A stretch of DNA of 10,020 bases from JBHIBD01 sp046758865 (lineage in GTDB: Bacteria > Planctomycetota > Brocadiia > Brocadiales > Bathyanammoxibiaceae). Location: positions 1-10,020 of the forward strand of contig JBHIBD010000074.1 in assembly GCA_046758865.1 (NCBI GenBank). Reading direction: 5' to 3'. The notes under the pieces are model-generated. The model was not told where the DNA came from and made no database searches. It was given only the letters and a program-made list of their open reading frames with translations. Shown here one piece after another: positions 1-6,590 of the stretch. The position numbers and the translations under genes are program-made. Each line of letters starts with the position of its first letter. Positions within the stretch are counted from its first letter, which is position 1.

Positions 1-1
1 T

Positions 2-74
2 GGGGACGTAGCTCAGTTGGGAGAGCGCGGCACTCGCATTGCCGAGGTCGGGGGTTCGAATCCCCTCGTCTCCA
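2..74 (+). tRNA. tRNA-Ala (anticodon CGC)
   Basis: A complete cloverleaf can be folded. The acceptor stem pairs positions 2-8 with 67-73, the anticodon stem pairs 28-32 with 40-44, and the T arm carries GGTTCGAAT. The seven-base anticodon loop (33-39) has CGC at 35-37, which reads the alanine codon GCG. The acceptor stem has a G3:U70 wobble pair, the classic identity element recognised by alanyl-tRNA synthetase, so sequence and anticodon agree. The discriminator base is A (74). The following bases are CT, so the CCA end is not fully encoded and must be added after transcription. The gene converges on the minus-strand gene that ends at 103. I saw no second copy of the tRNA 3' end in the window that would suggest an integrated element. 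Confidence 0.97.
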
Positions 75-102
75 CTTATTTTACACTACAGTGTCCGCAT
101 GC

Positions 103-2244
103 TCATCCAGTGGCCATCTTTGTATCGTCGATGAGCCGGCGTGCCTTCTCTCTGAGGTCCAGGGCAAAGGGGTCATTGGACTTAATGCCTGCTTCCACAC
201 GGTCGAGGATGTCGTAATATAGGTTCCACGCCTTCTTCTCCTTCTCGTATTTTTCTCTTACACTCCTTCCGTCCTTGCCTGAGAGGTCATGTATGGTGGC
301 GCTTAGTCTCCTGGAGCCAAGCTCCATAATTTCGAGTCCCTTGTGTGCATCTTCTTCCCTGTCTGAGGCAAAAAAGGAGGCGGCCTTGAGTGAAAGGCGG
401 AGATACACGAGGGTCAAGGGGAGATGACTTACAAAGCTGCCTGTAAAGGGATCTATAATTTTCTTGATACGGTCCACACCCCACGGCAGCGACCGTGCAT
501 AGTAGGAGAATAGCAAGAATCTTTGATAGTCACCCACCAGCTTACCTATGGCGGCAGCGCGCACGGCATCGCCGGCAAAGGACTCCTTATCGTGTCTCAT
601 AAACAGCCCATCCTTATGTGCGTAACGAAGGGCCGGCTCCTGCCCTTGCGAGAACAGGACGGAGAGGAGATAGGCCTGGTCTTCTGCCCTTCCTACAAAT
701 GCAGGGGTAAAGGGGCGGTATTTCCTCAAGGCGTCTATAAGAATCCCGCTGGTTCCACCTGTCACATGTATCCTGTGGATGCATGAGCCGATGCCGTCAA
801 CTCCGACATCTCTGTCGGGGTATCTTGTCATCATCTCGGCGACTGTGGAGAGGGCCTGTGGGAGCTTACAGCAGAAGACGGTATCTTCGCCCTTGAAGGG
901 CGGTGATGGGTATTTTACGTCAGGCGTAAAGATGGAGTGGTTCAGGTCTTGGTCATTAACAAGTGCGCCGGCAATCATTCCCAAGTAAACGGGATTACCC
1001 TCTACGTTTGTACCCTCTGCACCCCATAGTGGTGACATAAGGTGGTGGAAGGCGGTCTTTCCTGTCTCTTTTAGAAGGTTCTCCTGGGGAAAGACCTGGT
1101 CTAGATCTATCTTGAATGTGGCCCTGAGCCTGGGGTCTATGAAGGTCTGCCAGAGGGCAGCTACTGCCTTAAGGAAGCTGTAGTGCCGTCCATATCTACC
1201 ATCGACACCCACTACCTCCCTTAGGAGAACGGCGGGATTTTCTATGTCAGGGAAATACTTCTGGGCTGCCGGGACCAATACCTCATGAATCAGCCTTCCC
1301 GTATCTGCCTCTGTAAACAGGTAGACCTTAAGCCCGGGTAGGTCGTGGGTCTTTTGGAATTCCCATTCCATGTATTCCTTCACTATTGGATGTAGTCCTT
1401 CATGGGTAACGGAGGCAGACAGTACACAGGTCAGCTCTTTGTCCTTTTCTACATTTTCCAGGTTCTTCTCATAGAGGAGGGCCTCTGAGAGGTTTCGGAG
1501 GCCGTAAAGGATTTCGTTTCTTTCAGGTTCTACTCCTATTTGCACCGGATGGTCGTACCAGAAATGCTGCCCTTCCACCATAGCTTCCTCCAGGGCACTC
1601 CTCAGGTTTGGCTTTATGTCTAGCTCTTCGAAGCTCTTTCCTGGAGGGGGGACTGTAAGGAGTGCATTGGCAGTAAACAGGACCTCACCGGGCACGTCCT
1701 TGATGGGTGCAGGATTTAGCCGACTTATGTAGATTTTGCGTCTTTCCCTCAGGGATTTTGTTTGGGCTTCTTTATTTTCTAAGATACCCACTGCCTCGGG
1801 ATGGAATAGCTTCCAGAGGCCCTCTTGCAGCATGTCGGGTGAGGCATTTTTGCTTTTTATCATCTGTATTATCTCTGTTACCTCAGCCCCGCCACTACTT
1901 GTACAAAAATCTTTGAACTCATCTGTCAAAAGACAGAGGCCTTCTCTATAGAATGAGGCTATACGATTCCAGAGGAGGTTGTTCTCCATCTCCTCCAAGT
2001 ATTCCCTGGCCGCCTCAGAGCGGGAATGTTTGCTGCCACATAAGACAATCAAGAAGGCGGCGTTTATGCTTTGGGGTACATGGAGACCGGCTTCGGATTC
2101 GGGGCAAAATTGTTTGGAGATGTTTATCTTGCAGGCACCTTCTCGGCCATCTCCTACGATGAATTTGATAATCTCCTGAAAGGCCTTGTCTGCCGTGGAC
2201 GTGGAGAGACTTTTGGTGGATCCCATTTTATTATTTTGAGACAT
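103..2244 (-). CDS. Large uncharacterised protein with GT-A glycosyltransferase-like motifs
   Basis: The product has 713 residues, no signal peptide and no convincing membrane segment, so it is probably cytosolic. I do not recognise a named family. The second half has landmarks of a GT-A nucleotide-sugar transferase. There is a beta-strand-like ELTCVLSASVT (270-280) and then an FKIDLDQVFP segment (377-386) whose DLDQ could act as the metal-binding DxD. A strongly patterned stretch with GMIAGALVN (422-430) and FTPDV (439-443) follows. GGTSG (496-500) precedes VGRAEDQAY (517-525), whose ED pair resembles the catalytic-base region of GT-A enzymes. The C-terminal 100 residues are helical and charged. 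The first 170 residues look like a separate helical domain. ATG at 2244 is the first possible start: upstream in frame there is no start codon before a stop, and AGGG lies about 8 bases before the ATG. Glycosyl transfer is inference; the gene itself is secure. Confidence 0.9.
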   Translation of the reverse strand: MSQNNKMGSTKSLSTSTADKAFQEIIKFIVGDGREGACKINISKQFCPESEAGLHVPQSINAAFLIVLCGSKHSRSEAAREYLEEMENNLLWNRIASFYREGLCLLTDEFKDFCTSSGGAEVTEIIQMIKSKNASPDMLQEGLWKLFHPEAVGILENKEAQTKSLRERRKIYISRLNPAPIKDVPGEVLFTANALLTVPPPGKSFEELDIKPNLRSALEEAMVEGQHFWYDHPVQIGVEPERNEILYGLRNLSEALLYEKNLENVEKDKELTCVLSASVTHEGLHPIVKEYMEWEFQKTHDLPGLKVYLFTEADTGRLIHEVLVPAAQKYFPDIENPAVLLREVVGVDGRYGRHYSFLKAVAALWQTFIDPRLRATFKIDLDQVFPQENLLKETGKTAFHHLMSPLWGAEGTNVEGNPVYLGMIAGALVNDQDLNHSIFTPDVKYPSPPFKGEDTVFCCKLPQALSTVAEMMTRYPDRDVGVDGIGSCIHRIHVTGGTSGILIDALRKYRPFTPAFVGRAEDQAYLLSVLFSQGQEPALRYAHKDGLFMRHDKESFAGDAVRAAAIGKLVGDYQRFLLFSYYARSLPWGVDRIKKIIDPFTGSFVSHLPLTLVYLRLSLKAASFFASDREEDAHKGLEIMELGSRRLSATIHDLSGKDGRSVREKYEKEKKAWNLYYDILDRVEAGIKSNDPFALDLREKARRLIDDTKMATG

Positions 2245-2283
2245 CTGGAAAACCCTGCATCTGCCCTAGGCGGAGCATTTTAA

Positions 2284-2369
2284 TGTAGCGTGCGAGCTTG
2301 CTCGCACGTTGGGCAGGTCACGCCATAGGCGGATGTGCCTCTGGCATCACACGGGGACCTGCCCCTACA
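2284..2369. repeat. Palindromic intergenic repeat, copy 1 (TGTAG...CTACA)
   Basis: This 86-base non-coding element is bounded by TGTAG (2284-2288) and CTACA (2365-2369). It contains three nested or adjacent stems. A 9-bp perfect hairpin pairs 2289-2297 with 2300-2308. GGGCAGGTC (2311-2319) pairs with GACCTGCCC (2356-2364). Between them GCCATAGGC (2322-2330) pairs with GCCTCTGGC (2337-2345) with one mismatch. It sits about 40 bases upstream of the minus-strand gene starting at 2244, in the divergent gap. Its termini and its TGCCTCTGGCAT core recur at 4408-4497 and 5867-5940, so it is a dispersed family (REP/MITE-like) and not a local terminator. It encodes no protein. Confidence 0.75.
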
Positions 2370-2544
2370 GCTTTTTCAGAGATCTCGTATTGTCTTATAT
2401 AGCAAAAACTTGTTGGGGGTATTGACGTAAGGAACGATGCACCGAAGCCGATGGCTTTTATTCAAAGCCGCATTCTAGCAGATTAGGCCTCTTTGTGCAA
2501 ATAACCACCTCGTGTCTCATATAATGGGGGGCCTACTATTTCCC
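2370..2544. other. Non-coding part of the divergent intergenic gap
   Basis: Together with the repeat before it and the promoter after it, this forms a gap of about 385 bases between divergent genes. I see no credible gene here. A small hairpin (GGCTTT 2453-2458 with AAAGCC 2464-2469) and a perfect TATAAT at 2520-2525 are present. The TATAAT has no -35 box at a normal distance; the nearest TTG-containing hexamer is 21 bases away. No riboswitch consensus was recognised. Confidence 0.4.
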
Positions 2545-2573
2545 TTGAGGCTATTTATAGAAGACTATAAAAT
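2545..2573 (+). promoter_or_regulatory. Candidate sigma70-type promoter for the radical SAM gene
   Basis: TTGAGG (2545-2550) and TAAAAT (2568-2573) are separated by 17 bases and match the -35 and -10 consensus at 4/6 and 5/6. Transcription would start near 2580, leaving a leader of about 50 bases before the GTG start at 2630. This is a pattern match only; AT-rich DNA yields such matches by chance. Confidence 0.35.
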
Positions 2574-2629
2574 AGTTTGTATCAATATACTGCACGCGCA
2601 ATTTCGAATAGGTAAAGGAAATTCCTGTA

Positions 2630-4366
2630 GTGAAAATATCTCTAATATTTCCCCCGTCCTGGCTGCCATCCCAGCCGTTCCTCAGCCTGCCGGTGCTTAC
2701 GGCATTTTTAAGGAAAGAGGGTGTTGGCGTTACACAGCGGGACCTGAATATAGAATTTCTCGAGGTTCTCCTGTCGAAGGAAAAGGCGCTGTCAATGTGT
2801 GAGGAAGTGAGGTCCGCCCTGGTGAAGGTCCCAGCCTCCACGCAACCCGAAAGGTATAACTTCATGAGGCAGGCTGTAGACCTTATGCCGTTTCTTACGG
2901 AGCGTGTGGAGTGGGCAAAGGGTGTGTTCAGGTCAGAGGATTTCTATGACATAGAGAAATATATGGAGGCCCTCAAGGTTATTGATAAGTATCTAGAGGC
3001 CATAGGCACACTGTACTACCCATCTTCCATAACAAATTTTGATAACAACATGAGATACTCTGTGTACTCATCCGCGGACATAATGTCCGCCATCCGGGAC
3101 GAAAATGAGAACGTCTTTCTCGGTATATTTAGAGAGAATTTTTTGTCCTCCATACTTGACCCTCGACCCGACATAGTGGGCCTGTCCATCACATCCACCT
3201 CACAGTTAATACCAGGGCTTACCCTGGCCAGGCTGGTGAAGGAGGCAGATAGAGGCATCCACGTGACCGTTGGTGGAAGCGTCTTTACAAAGCTGATTGA
3301 CAATCTGTTAAAAGGGGTGGACACATTTTTTTCCTTTGTGGACAGCTTTGTGGTCTTTGAGGGCGAGCATGCCCTCCTGGAGCTTGCAGACCAAATTTCT
3401 GGCAGGTGCGAGCTGAGCAAGGTGCCCAATCTAATCTACTGCGAAAACGGGTCCGTGAGGATAAACGAGCCGTTTCATGTAGAAGACGTAAGTTCTTTGC
3501 CCACACCCGATTATGATGGCCTCCCTCTTGGATTATACCACTCCCCCAAGCGAGTCCTTCCCGTCCAGACCTCCAGGGGCTGCTACTGGGGTAAGTGCAC
3601 ATTCTGCAACCTCCACTACGACCACAAACATTTCAGGCCAAAGGCAGACCTGGTGGTTAGGGATATCCAGACCTTAAAGGAGAGGTATGATACCAATTTC
3701 TTCTTCTTTGCTGATGAGTGTATACCTGTGGGAACGCTTAAAAGATTGGTGAGGGAGTTGCCCAAATTAGATATAAAATGGATTGGTGGGGTGAGGTTTG
3801 AGGAGGGTCTGAGCAGGGATTTGGTGAGCGGCATGAGGGCAGCGGGATGCCTTAAGCTGGTCTTTGGACTCGAATCCTACTCGCAGAGGGTGCTGGGCCT
3901 GATGAAAAAGGGCACAAAACGAGATGTTATTAGGAGGATTTTGGAAGACTGTCTTGAAGAAGGTATTGCCGTCCATGTATATACCATTGTGGGCTTCCCA
4001 ACCGAGACGGCGGAGGAGGCCTTCGAGAGCGCGAACTTTATACTGGATAACGAAAGACTCGTCTCGTCACTGGGGTTCTCCTTCCTGCCATGTCTGTTTG
4101 AGATGGAGAAGCATTCACCAATAACCAGAGACCCCGCCAGTTTCGGGATTAGGCGGATTATGGCCCCAAAGAAGGACGACCTGAGCCTCGGCTACTTCTA
4201 TGAAGTGGAGCGCGGCATGAGTCTGGAGGAGGCTGAGCAGCTACATGCTACTATATTAGACAAAGTTAACAGTACCATTTTACCCTTCCCATATAATTAC
4301 AGTATGTCTGACGGATTGCTTTATATCGAGAGGCACACGTCGGCCAGGGAACACACCCTGCGTTAG
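2630..4366 (+). CDS. B12-binding-type radical SAM protein
   Basis: The 578-residue product is a radical SAM enzyme. It would cleave S-adenosylmethionine at a [4Fe-4S] cluster to start radical chemistry on an unknown substrate. The cluster motif is in TSRGCYWGKCTFC, with cysteines 318, 323 and 326 spaced CX4CX2C. FGLES (412-416) and VGFPTET (454-460) are further barrel motifs. The N-terminus (LIFPP followed by LPVLTAFLRKEGVGVTQRDLN) and residues 180-256 (PDIVGLSITST, then VTVGGS, then FEGEHALLELA) match the Rossmann-like cobalamin-binding domain. The two parts are split by an extra helical stretch of about 130 residues (about 50-178). The DxHxxG cobalamin-ligand motif is absent, so any B12 would bind base-off without that histidine, or not at all. 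The start is GTG: an in-frame TAG lies at 2609-2611, and AAAGGAA (2614-2620) sits 9 bases before the GTG. The substrate is not deducible; methyl transfer or RiPP-type modification are among the options. Confidence 0.93.
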   Translation: MKISLIFPPSWLPSQPFLSLPVLTAFLRKEGVGVTQRDLNIEFLEVLLSKEKALSMCEEVRSALVKVPASTQPERYNFMRQAVDLMPFLTERVEWAKGVFRSEDFYDIEKYMEALKVIDKYLEAIGTLYYPSSITNFDNNMRYSVYSSADIMSAIRDENENVFLGIFRENFLSSILDPRPDIVGLSITSTSQLIPGLTLARLVKEADRGIHVTVGGSVFTKLIDNLLKGVDTFFSFVDSFVVFEGEHALLELADQISGRCELSKVPNLIYCENGSVRINEPFHVEDVSSLPTPDYDGLPLGLYHSPKRVLPVQTSRGCYWGKCTFCNLHYDHKHFRPKADLVVRDIQTLKERYDTNFFFFADECIPVGTLKRLVRELPKLDIKWIGGVRFEEGLSRDLVSGMRAAGCLKLVFGLESYSQRVLGLMKKGTKRDVIRRILEDCLEEGIAVHVYTIVGFPTETAEEAFESANFILDNERLVSSLGFSFLPCLFEMEKHSPITRDPASFGIRRIMAPKKDDLSLGYFYEVERGMSLEEAEQLHATILDKVNSTILPFPYNYSMSDGLLYIERHTSAREHTLR

Positions 4367-4407
4367 CTTATGATAGGGTGCGATACCGGGTTTTTCTCTG
4401 TGGGGTC

Positions 4408-4497
4408 TGTAGTTGTCCGCCAAAGACGGGTCTGCCTATGGCATGATCTGTCCCTACGTAAAGCCGTTTTTGTAGGGACAGGTTTTTAAACCTGTCC
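4408..4497. repeat. Palindromic intergenic repeat, copy 2, with 22-base palindrome
   Basis: This lies in the 156-base gap between the radical SAM and ferredoxin genes. It begins with TGTAG (4408-4412) and carries the TGCCTATGGCATGAT core also seen in the other copies. CTGTCCCTAC (4448-4457) pairs perfectly with GTAGGGACAG (4472-4481). The latter overlaps a second perfect palindrome, 4476-4497, with two 10-base arms (GGACAGGTTT and AAACCTGTCC) around TT. The two hairpins are mutually exclusive in RNA. No T-run follows, so a classical terminator is unlikely, though the structure could affect expression of the ferredoxin gene 25 bases downstream. Confidence 0.7.
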
Positions 4498-4522
4498 GTA
4501 TTTTCTGTGAGGTATACGAAGG

Positions 4523-4816
4523 ATGAGACTATCAAGACGGCGATTTCTTATGTATGGTGTGGTTGGTTCTATGTGCTTATTGGTGTCCTACGTCGTGGGG
4601 GCAAGCGCCCTGGCTGAGGGACGGCTCAGGGCAGTGGTTAACCGTGAGAGATGCAACGGCTGCGAGACCTGTATTGATGTGTGTCCTGAGGTATTTGCCA
4701 TTGATAATGAGCGGGCAGTGGTCAAGCTGGACCCAATACCCCCAGAGCTGGAGGGCTGTGCTATTGAAGCTAGAGACGAATGCATGGCAGGGGCAATAAT
4801 GATTGTAAAGGGGTAG
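4523..4816 (+). CDS. Tat-targeted single [4Fe-4S] ferredoxin
   Basis: This 97-residue electron carrier is predicted to act outside the cytoplasmic membrane. The N-terminus has a twin-arginine motif (SRRRFLM, residues 4-10), a hydrophobic stretch (11-31) and an ASALA cleavage-like site near 27-31. Tat export is typical for proteins folded around a cofactor. The mature part has CNGCETCIDVCP (cysteines 44, 47, 50, 54), then C79 and C87. This six-cysteine spacing is that of monocluster ferredoxins of the Thermotoga/Desulfovibrio type, where the first three and the last cysteine hold the cluster and the other two can form a disulfide. At the last ligand the usual CP is replaced by CM (ECMAGAI). 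TGAGG (4508-4512) serves as ribosome binding site 10 bases before the ATG. If the signal is not cleaved, the protein would be membrane-anchored. The redox partner is unknown; the neighbouring radical SAM enzyme would be in the cytoplasm, so it is an unlikely partner. Confidence 0.92.
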   Translation: MRLSRRRFLMYGVVGSMCLLVSYVVGASALAEGRLRAVVNRERCNGCETCIDVCPEVFAIDNERAVVKLDPIPPELEGCAIEARDECMAGAIMIVKG

Positions 4817-4926
4817 TTGTGTGATGGCCAAATTAGGGATAACTAGACCCCAAGGAAATACTAGCTGATACGCCTCGAGAACCTGTATCAATCTATGGAC
4901 CCTTATAGGTGAGAAAGTAGTTCCAC

Positions 4927-5781
4927 ATGCTCAAGCACACGTTTATACACGTCCCCAGGGTGGGAGAAGTCACAGAGCGCCGACTGTGGCATAGTGGCGT
5001 AAAAACCTGGGATGACTTTTCATCCAATAATGAGCTATCATTATCTCCTGGGTTAGAACATCGTATTCGCTCCCATGTGTCAAGTTCTCAGCGTGCGCTT
5101 TCCAGGGGTGATGCGGCGTTCTTTGGCCGTTGGCTCCCCAGCAGCGAGCTGTGGCGGATGTACCTGGACTTCTCCCATAGCTGTATCTTTCTTGATATAG
5201 AGACCACGGGCATATCACACGGATGGAATGACATCACCGTCATCGGCGCATACGACGGCCGTGAGACAAGGGTGTTTGTGAGGGGGAAGAACCTGTTGGA
5301 TTTTCCAGGGTATATCAAAAGACACGCCAAAAGGTATGCCATGCTTGTTACATATAATGGCAGACAGTTTGACGTTCCGTTTCTAAAGGCGAAGTTTCCA
5401 GACCTAGAGCTGCCCACTGCCCACATCGACCTTAGATTTGTCACCAACAGGTTGGGCCTCACAGGTGGTCTCAAGGGAGTGGAAAGGCGGTTGGGTCTTA
5501 GTAGGGAGGGCAGCCTCCAGGAGGTAGACGGCTTCATGGCCGTAAAACTCTGGCATGAGTACAGAGGGGGTGACTTGGCCGCCCTGGATACACTCATCAG
5601 GTACAACCTCGAGGACGTGGTTGGACTTAAGGCAATAGTTGAGAGGGCATACAATATGGCCATCGGCAAACTGCCAATCCCCGTCCAACCGCTCAAGGTC
5701 GGCCCGAGGCCCAGGTTGAACCTGCCCTACGACCCCGAGCTCATCTCCTGGCTTAAGGGCCGATACCTTTCCTATCGGTAA
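4927..5781 (+). CDS. YprB-type RNase H-like 3'-5' exonuclease (DEDDy)
   Basis: The 284-residue cytosolic protein belongs to the RNase H-like exonuclease family represented by YprB (RNase_H_2 type). All four acidic residues and the tyrosine of a DEDDy nuclease are visible: CIFLDIETTG gives D90 and E92 (Exo I), TYNGRQFDVPF gives D149 (Exo II), and RYNLEDVV gives Y226 and D230 (Exo III). These bind two metal ions for hydrolysis of nucleic acid ends. The N-terminal segment (residues 7-31, HVPRVGEVTERRLWHSGVKT then WDDF) is typical of this family and may help bind nucleic acid. Length is normal for a single-domain member; no helicase is fused. The start is fixed on the 5' side by an in-frame TAG at 4918-4920. 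AGGTGAG (4907-4913) is a rather distant ribosome binding site, 13 bases away. The physiological substrate, DNA or RNA, is unknown. The 110-base gap before it holds nothing recognised. Confidence 0.92.
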   Translation: MLKHTFIHVPRVGEVTERRLWHSGVKTWDDFSSNNELSLSPGLEHRIRSHVSSSQRALSRGDAAFFGRWLPSSELWRMYLDFSHSCIFLDIETTGISHGWNDITVIGAYDGRETRVFVRGKNLLDFPGYIKRHAKRYAMLVTYNGRQFDVPFLKAKFPDLELPTAHIDLRFVTNRLGLTGGLKGVERRLGLSREGSLQEVDGFMAVKLWHEYRGGDLAALDTLIRYNLEDVVGLKAIVERAYNMAIGKLPIPVQPLKVGPRPRLNLPYDPELISWLKGRYLSYR

Positions 5782-5786
5782 GAAAC

Positions 5787-5826
5787 CTCTGCAAAGTACT
5801 GTCCTGAGTTGCAGAGTAAGCTCTGC
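5787..5826. repeat. Overlapping alternative hairpins after the exonuclease gene
   Basis: CTCTGCAA (5787-5794) pairs perfectly with TTGCAGAG (5809-5816). The latter's GCAGAG (5811-5816) can instead pair with CTCTGC (5821-5826) across a TAAG loop. The structure begins six bases after the exonuclease stop codon. It may mark a transcript end, but no T-run follows, so terminator function is only a possibility. Confidence 0.4.
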
Positions 5827-5866
5827 CACTACAATATACACATCGCGGGCCTAACGAGACCCTTCA

Positions 5867-5940
5867 TGTAGCGGTCAAACCGTGCCAGAGGCATGATTTA
5901 CCTCGCACGTTGAGCGTGCCAGACAAGCTGGCACGCTACA
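5867..5940. repeat. Palindromic intergenic repeat, copy 3 (TGTAGCG...CGCTACA)
   Basis: This 74-base element is bounded by perfect 7-base inverted ends, TGTAGCG (5867-5873) and CGCTACA (5934-5940). Inside is a 10-bp perfect hairpin pairing AGCGTGCCAG (5913-5922) with CTGGCACGCT (5928-5937). Read on the minus strand, it starts TGTAGCGTGC-AGCTTG as copy 1 does, and it shares the TGCCTCTGGCA core, so it is the same family in inverted orientation. It lies between two convergent genes and could act as a bidirectional transcript-end structure. Confidence 0.75.
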
Positions 5941-5990
5941 GTGTACCCATTCGCTGACCTTTCAGTTCTATCCTGTGCGCAAGACCGCTA

Positions 5991-6395
5991 TTAATCAAAC
6001 GGGCCGTAGCCGCGCGTCCAGACGTATACGCTGGTGGATGCCTCGCCTGAAGTAAAGGTGACGGTGGTGTATCCAGGAAAACCTATCCCTACCAAAAAGA
6101 ACTCTGCCACTCCATTTTCGTCCGTTACTGCCTCGTTATCATAGAAGTAAGCCACGGACTCATCCTCATAGTCGAAGGCGGCAGTTACGGTCTGGCCCGC
6201 CAGTGGATTTCTGTATTTGTCCATCACCTTTGCAAATATATAGTGGCATGAGCCGCTGCCTACCACCGTTGCCCAGGGGCTACCTTCCATGATGGCAGGC
6301 CCGGTGTAATCCGGGGGAAACGCCTCAGGTGGTGGATAATAAGTGGCGCATGAGCATAGTACCAGTGCTGTTAGGATTACAAGCGCATGTCTCAT
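5991..6395 (-). CDS. Small lipoprotein with bacterial Ig-like domain
   Basis: The 134-residue protein starts with a short signal peptide ending in the lipobox LCSC, so C16 would be lipidated and the protein anchored to a membrane on the outer side. A proline-rich linker (21-33) follows. Residues about 42-127 form one beta-rich domain resembling the invasin/intimin Big_1 type: a strand with FAKVMDKYRNPLAGQTVTA, then a VTDENGVAEF turn-and-strand signature, then a last strand with TVTF. Such domains act as structural spacers or adhesive modules. Here a single domain stands alone, so the protein is probably a small surface or periplasmic component of unknown role. The ATG at 6395 is preceded on the minus strand by AAGG about 11 bases upstream. 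It diverges from the Nramp gene across a 195-base gap. Confidence 0.85.
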   Translation of the reverse strand: MRHALVILTALVLCSCATYYPPPEAFPPDYTGPAIMEGSPWATVVGSGSCHYIFAKVMDKYRNPLAGQTVTAAFDYEDESVAYFYDNEAVTDENGVAEFFLVGIGFPGYTTVTFTSGEASTSVYVWTRGYGPFD

Positions 6396-6590
6396 TATGA
6401 TAATACCTTATGTGGTTTAGACCCTACTTTATAAATTAGTACTATGGAAAGAGGTACAGGCAATAGCCCTTATAGTATAATTTCTGCATATATCTGGGAA
6501 ATTTCATTTAATGGATGGCGTTAATATCGGCTAAAATGATGCACCTACTATGCATAACTTAATGGTACATCAGGTACACTGAAGTTTTCA

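Noticed and set aside
2..74. tRNA gene as an integration site for a mobile element
   Set aside because: No duplicated tRNA 3' end, integrase or phage gene is visible in the window.
75..102. Small hairpin ACACT/AGTGT between the tRNA and the convergent gene, as a terminator
   Set aside because: The stem is only 5 bp and has no T-run in either direction.
2493..2525. Perfect TATAAT at 2520-2525 as a promoter
   Set aside because: No -35 hexamer lies at 15-19 bases; the nearest TTGTGC is 21 bases upstream.
3016..3429. Minus-strand open frame of 137 codons inside the radical SAM gene
   Set aside because: The plus-strand frame carries conserved domain patterns through this region; the antisense frame shows none.
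5088..5696. Long minus-strand open frame (202 codons) antisense to the exonuclease gene
   Set aside because: The plus strand has a complete DEDDy catalytic set here. The antisense product has no recognisable motif and a serine/arginine/proline-rich shadow composition.
5404..5841. Minus-strand open frame of 145 codons overlapping the exonuclease 3' end
   Set aside because: It is a shadow of the exonuclease gene and runs into hairpin sequence after the stop.
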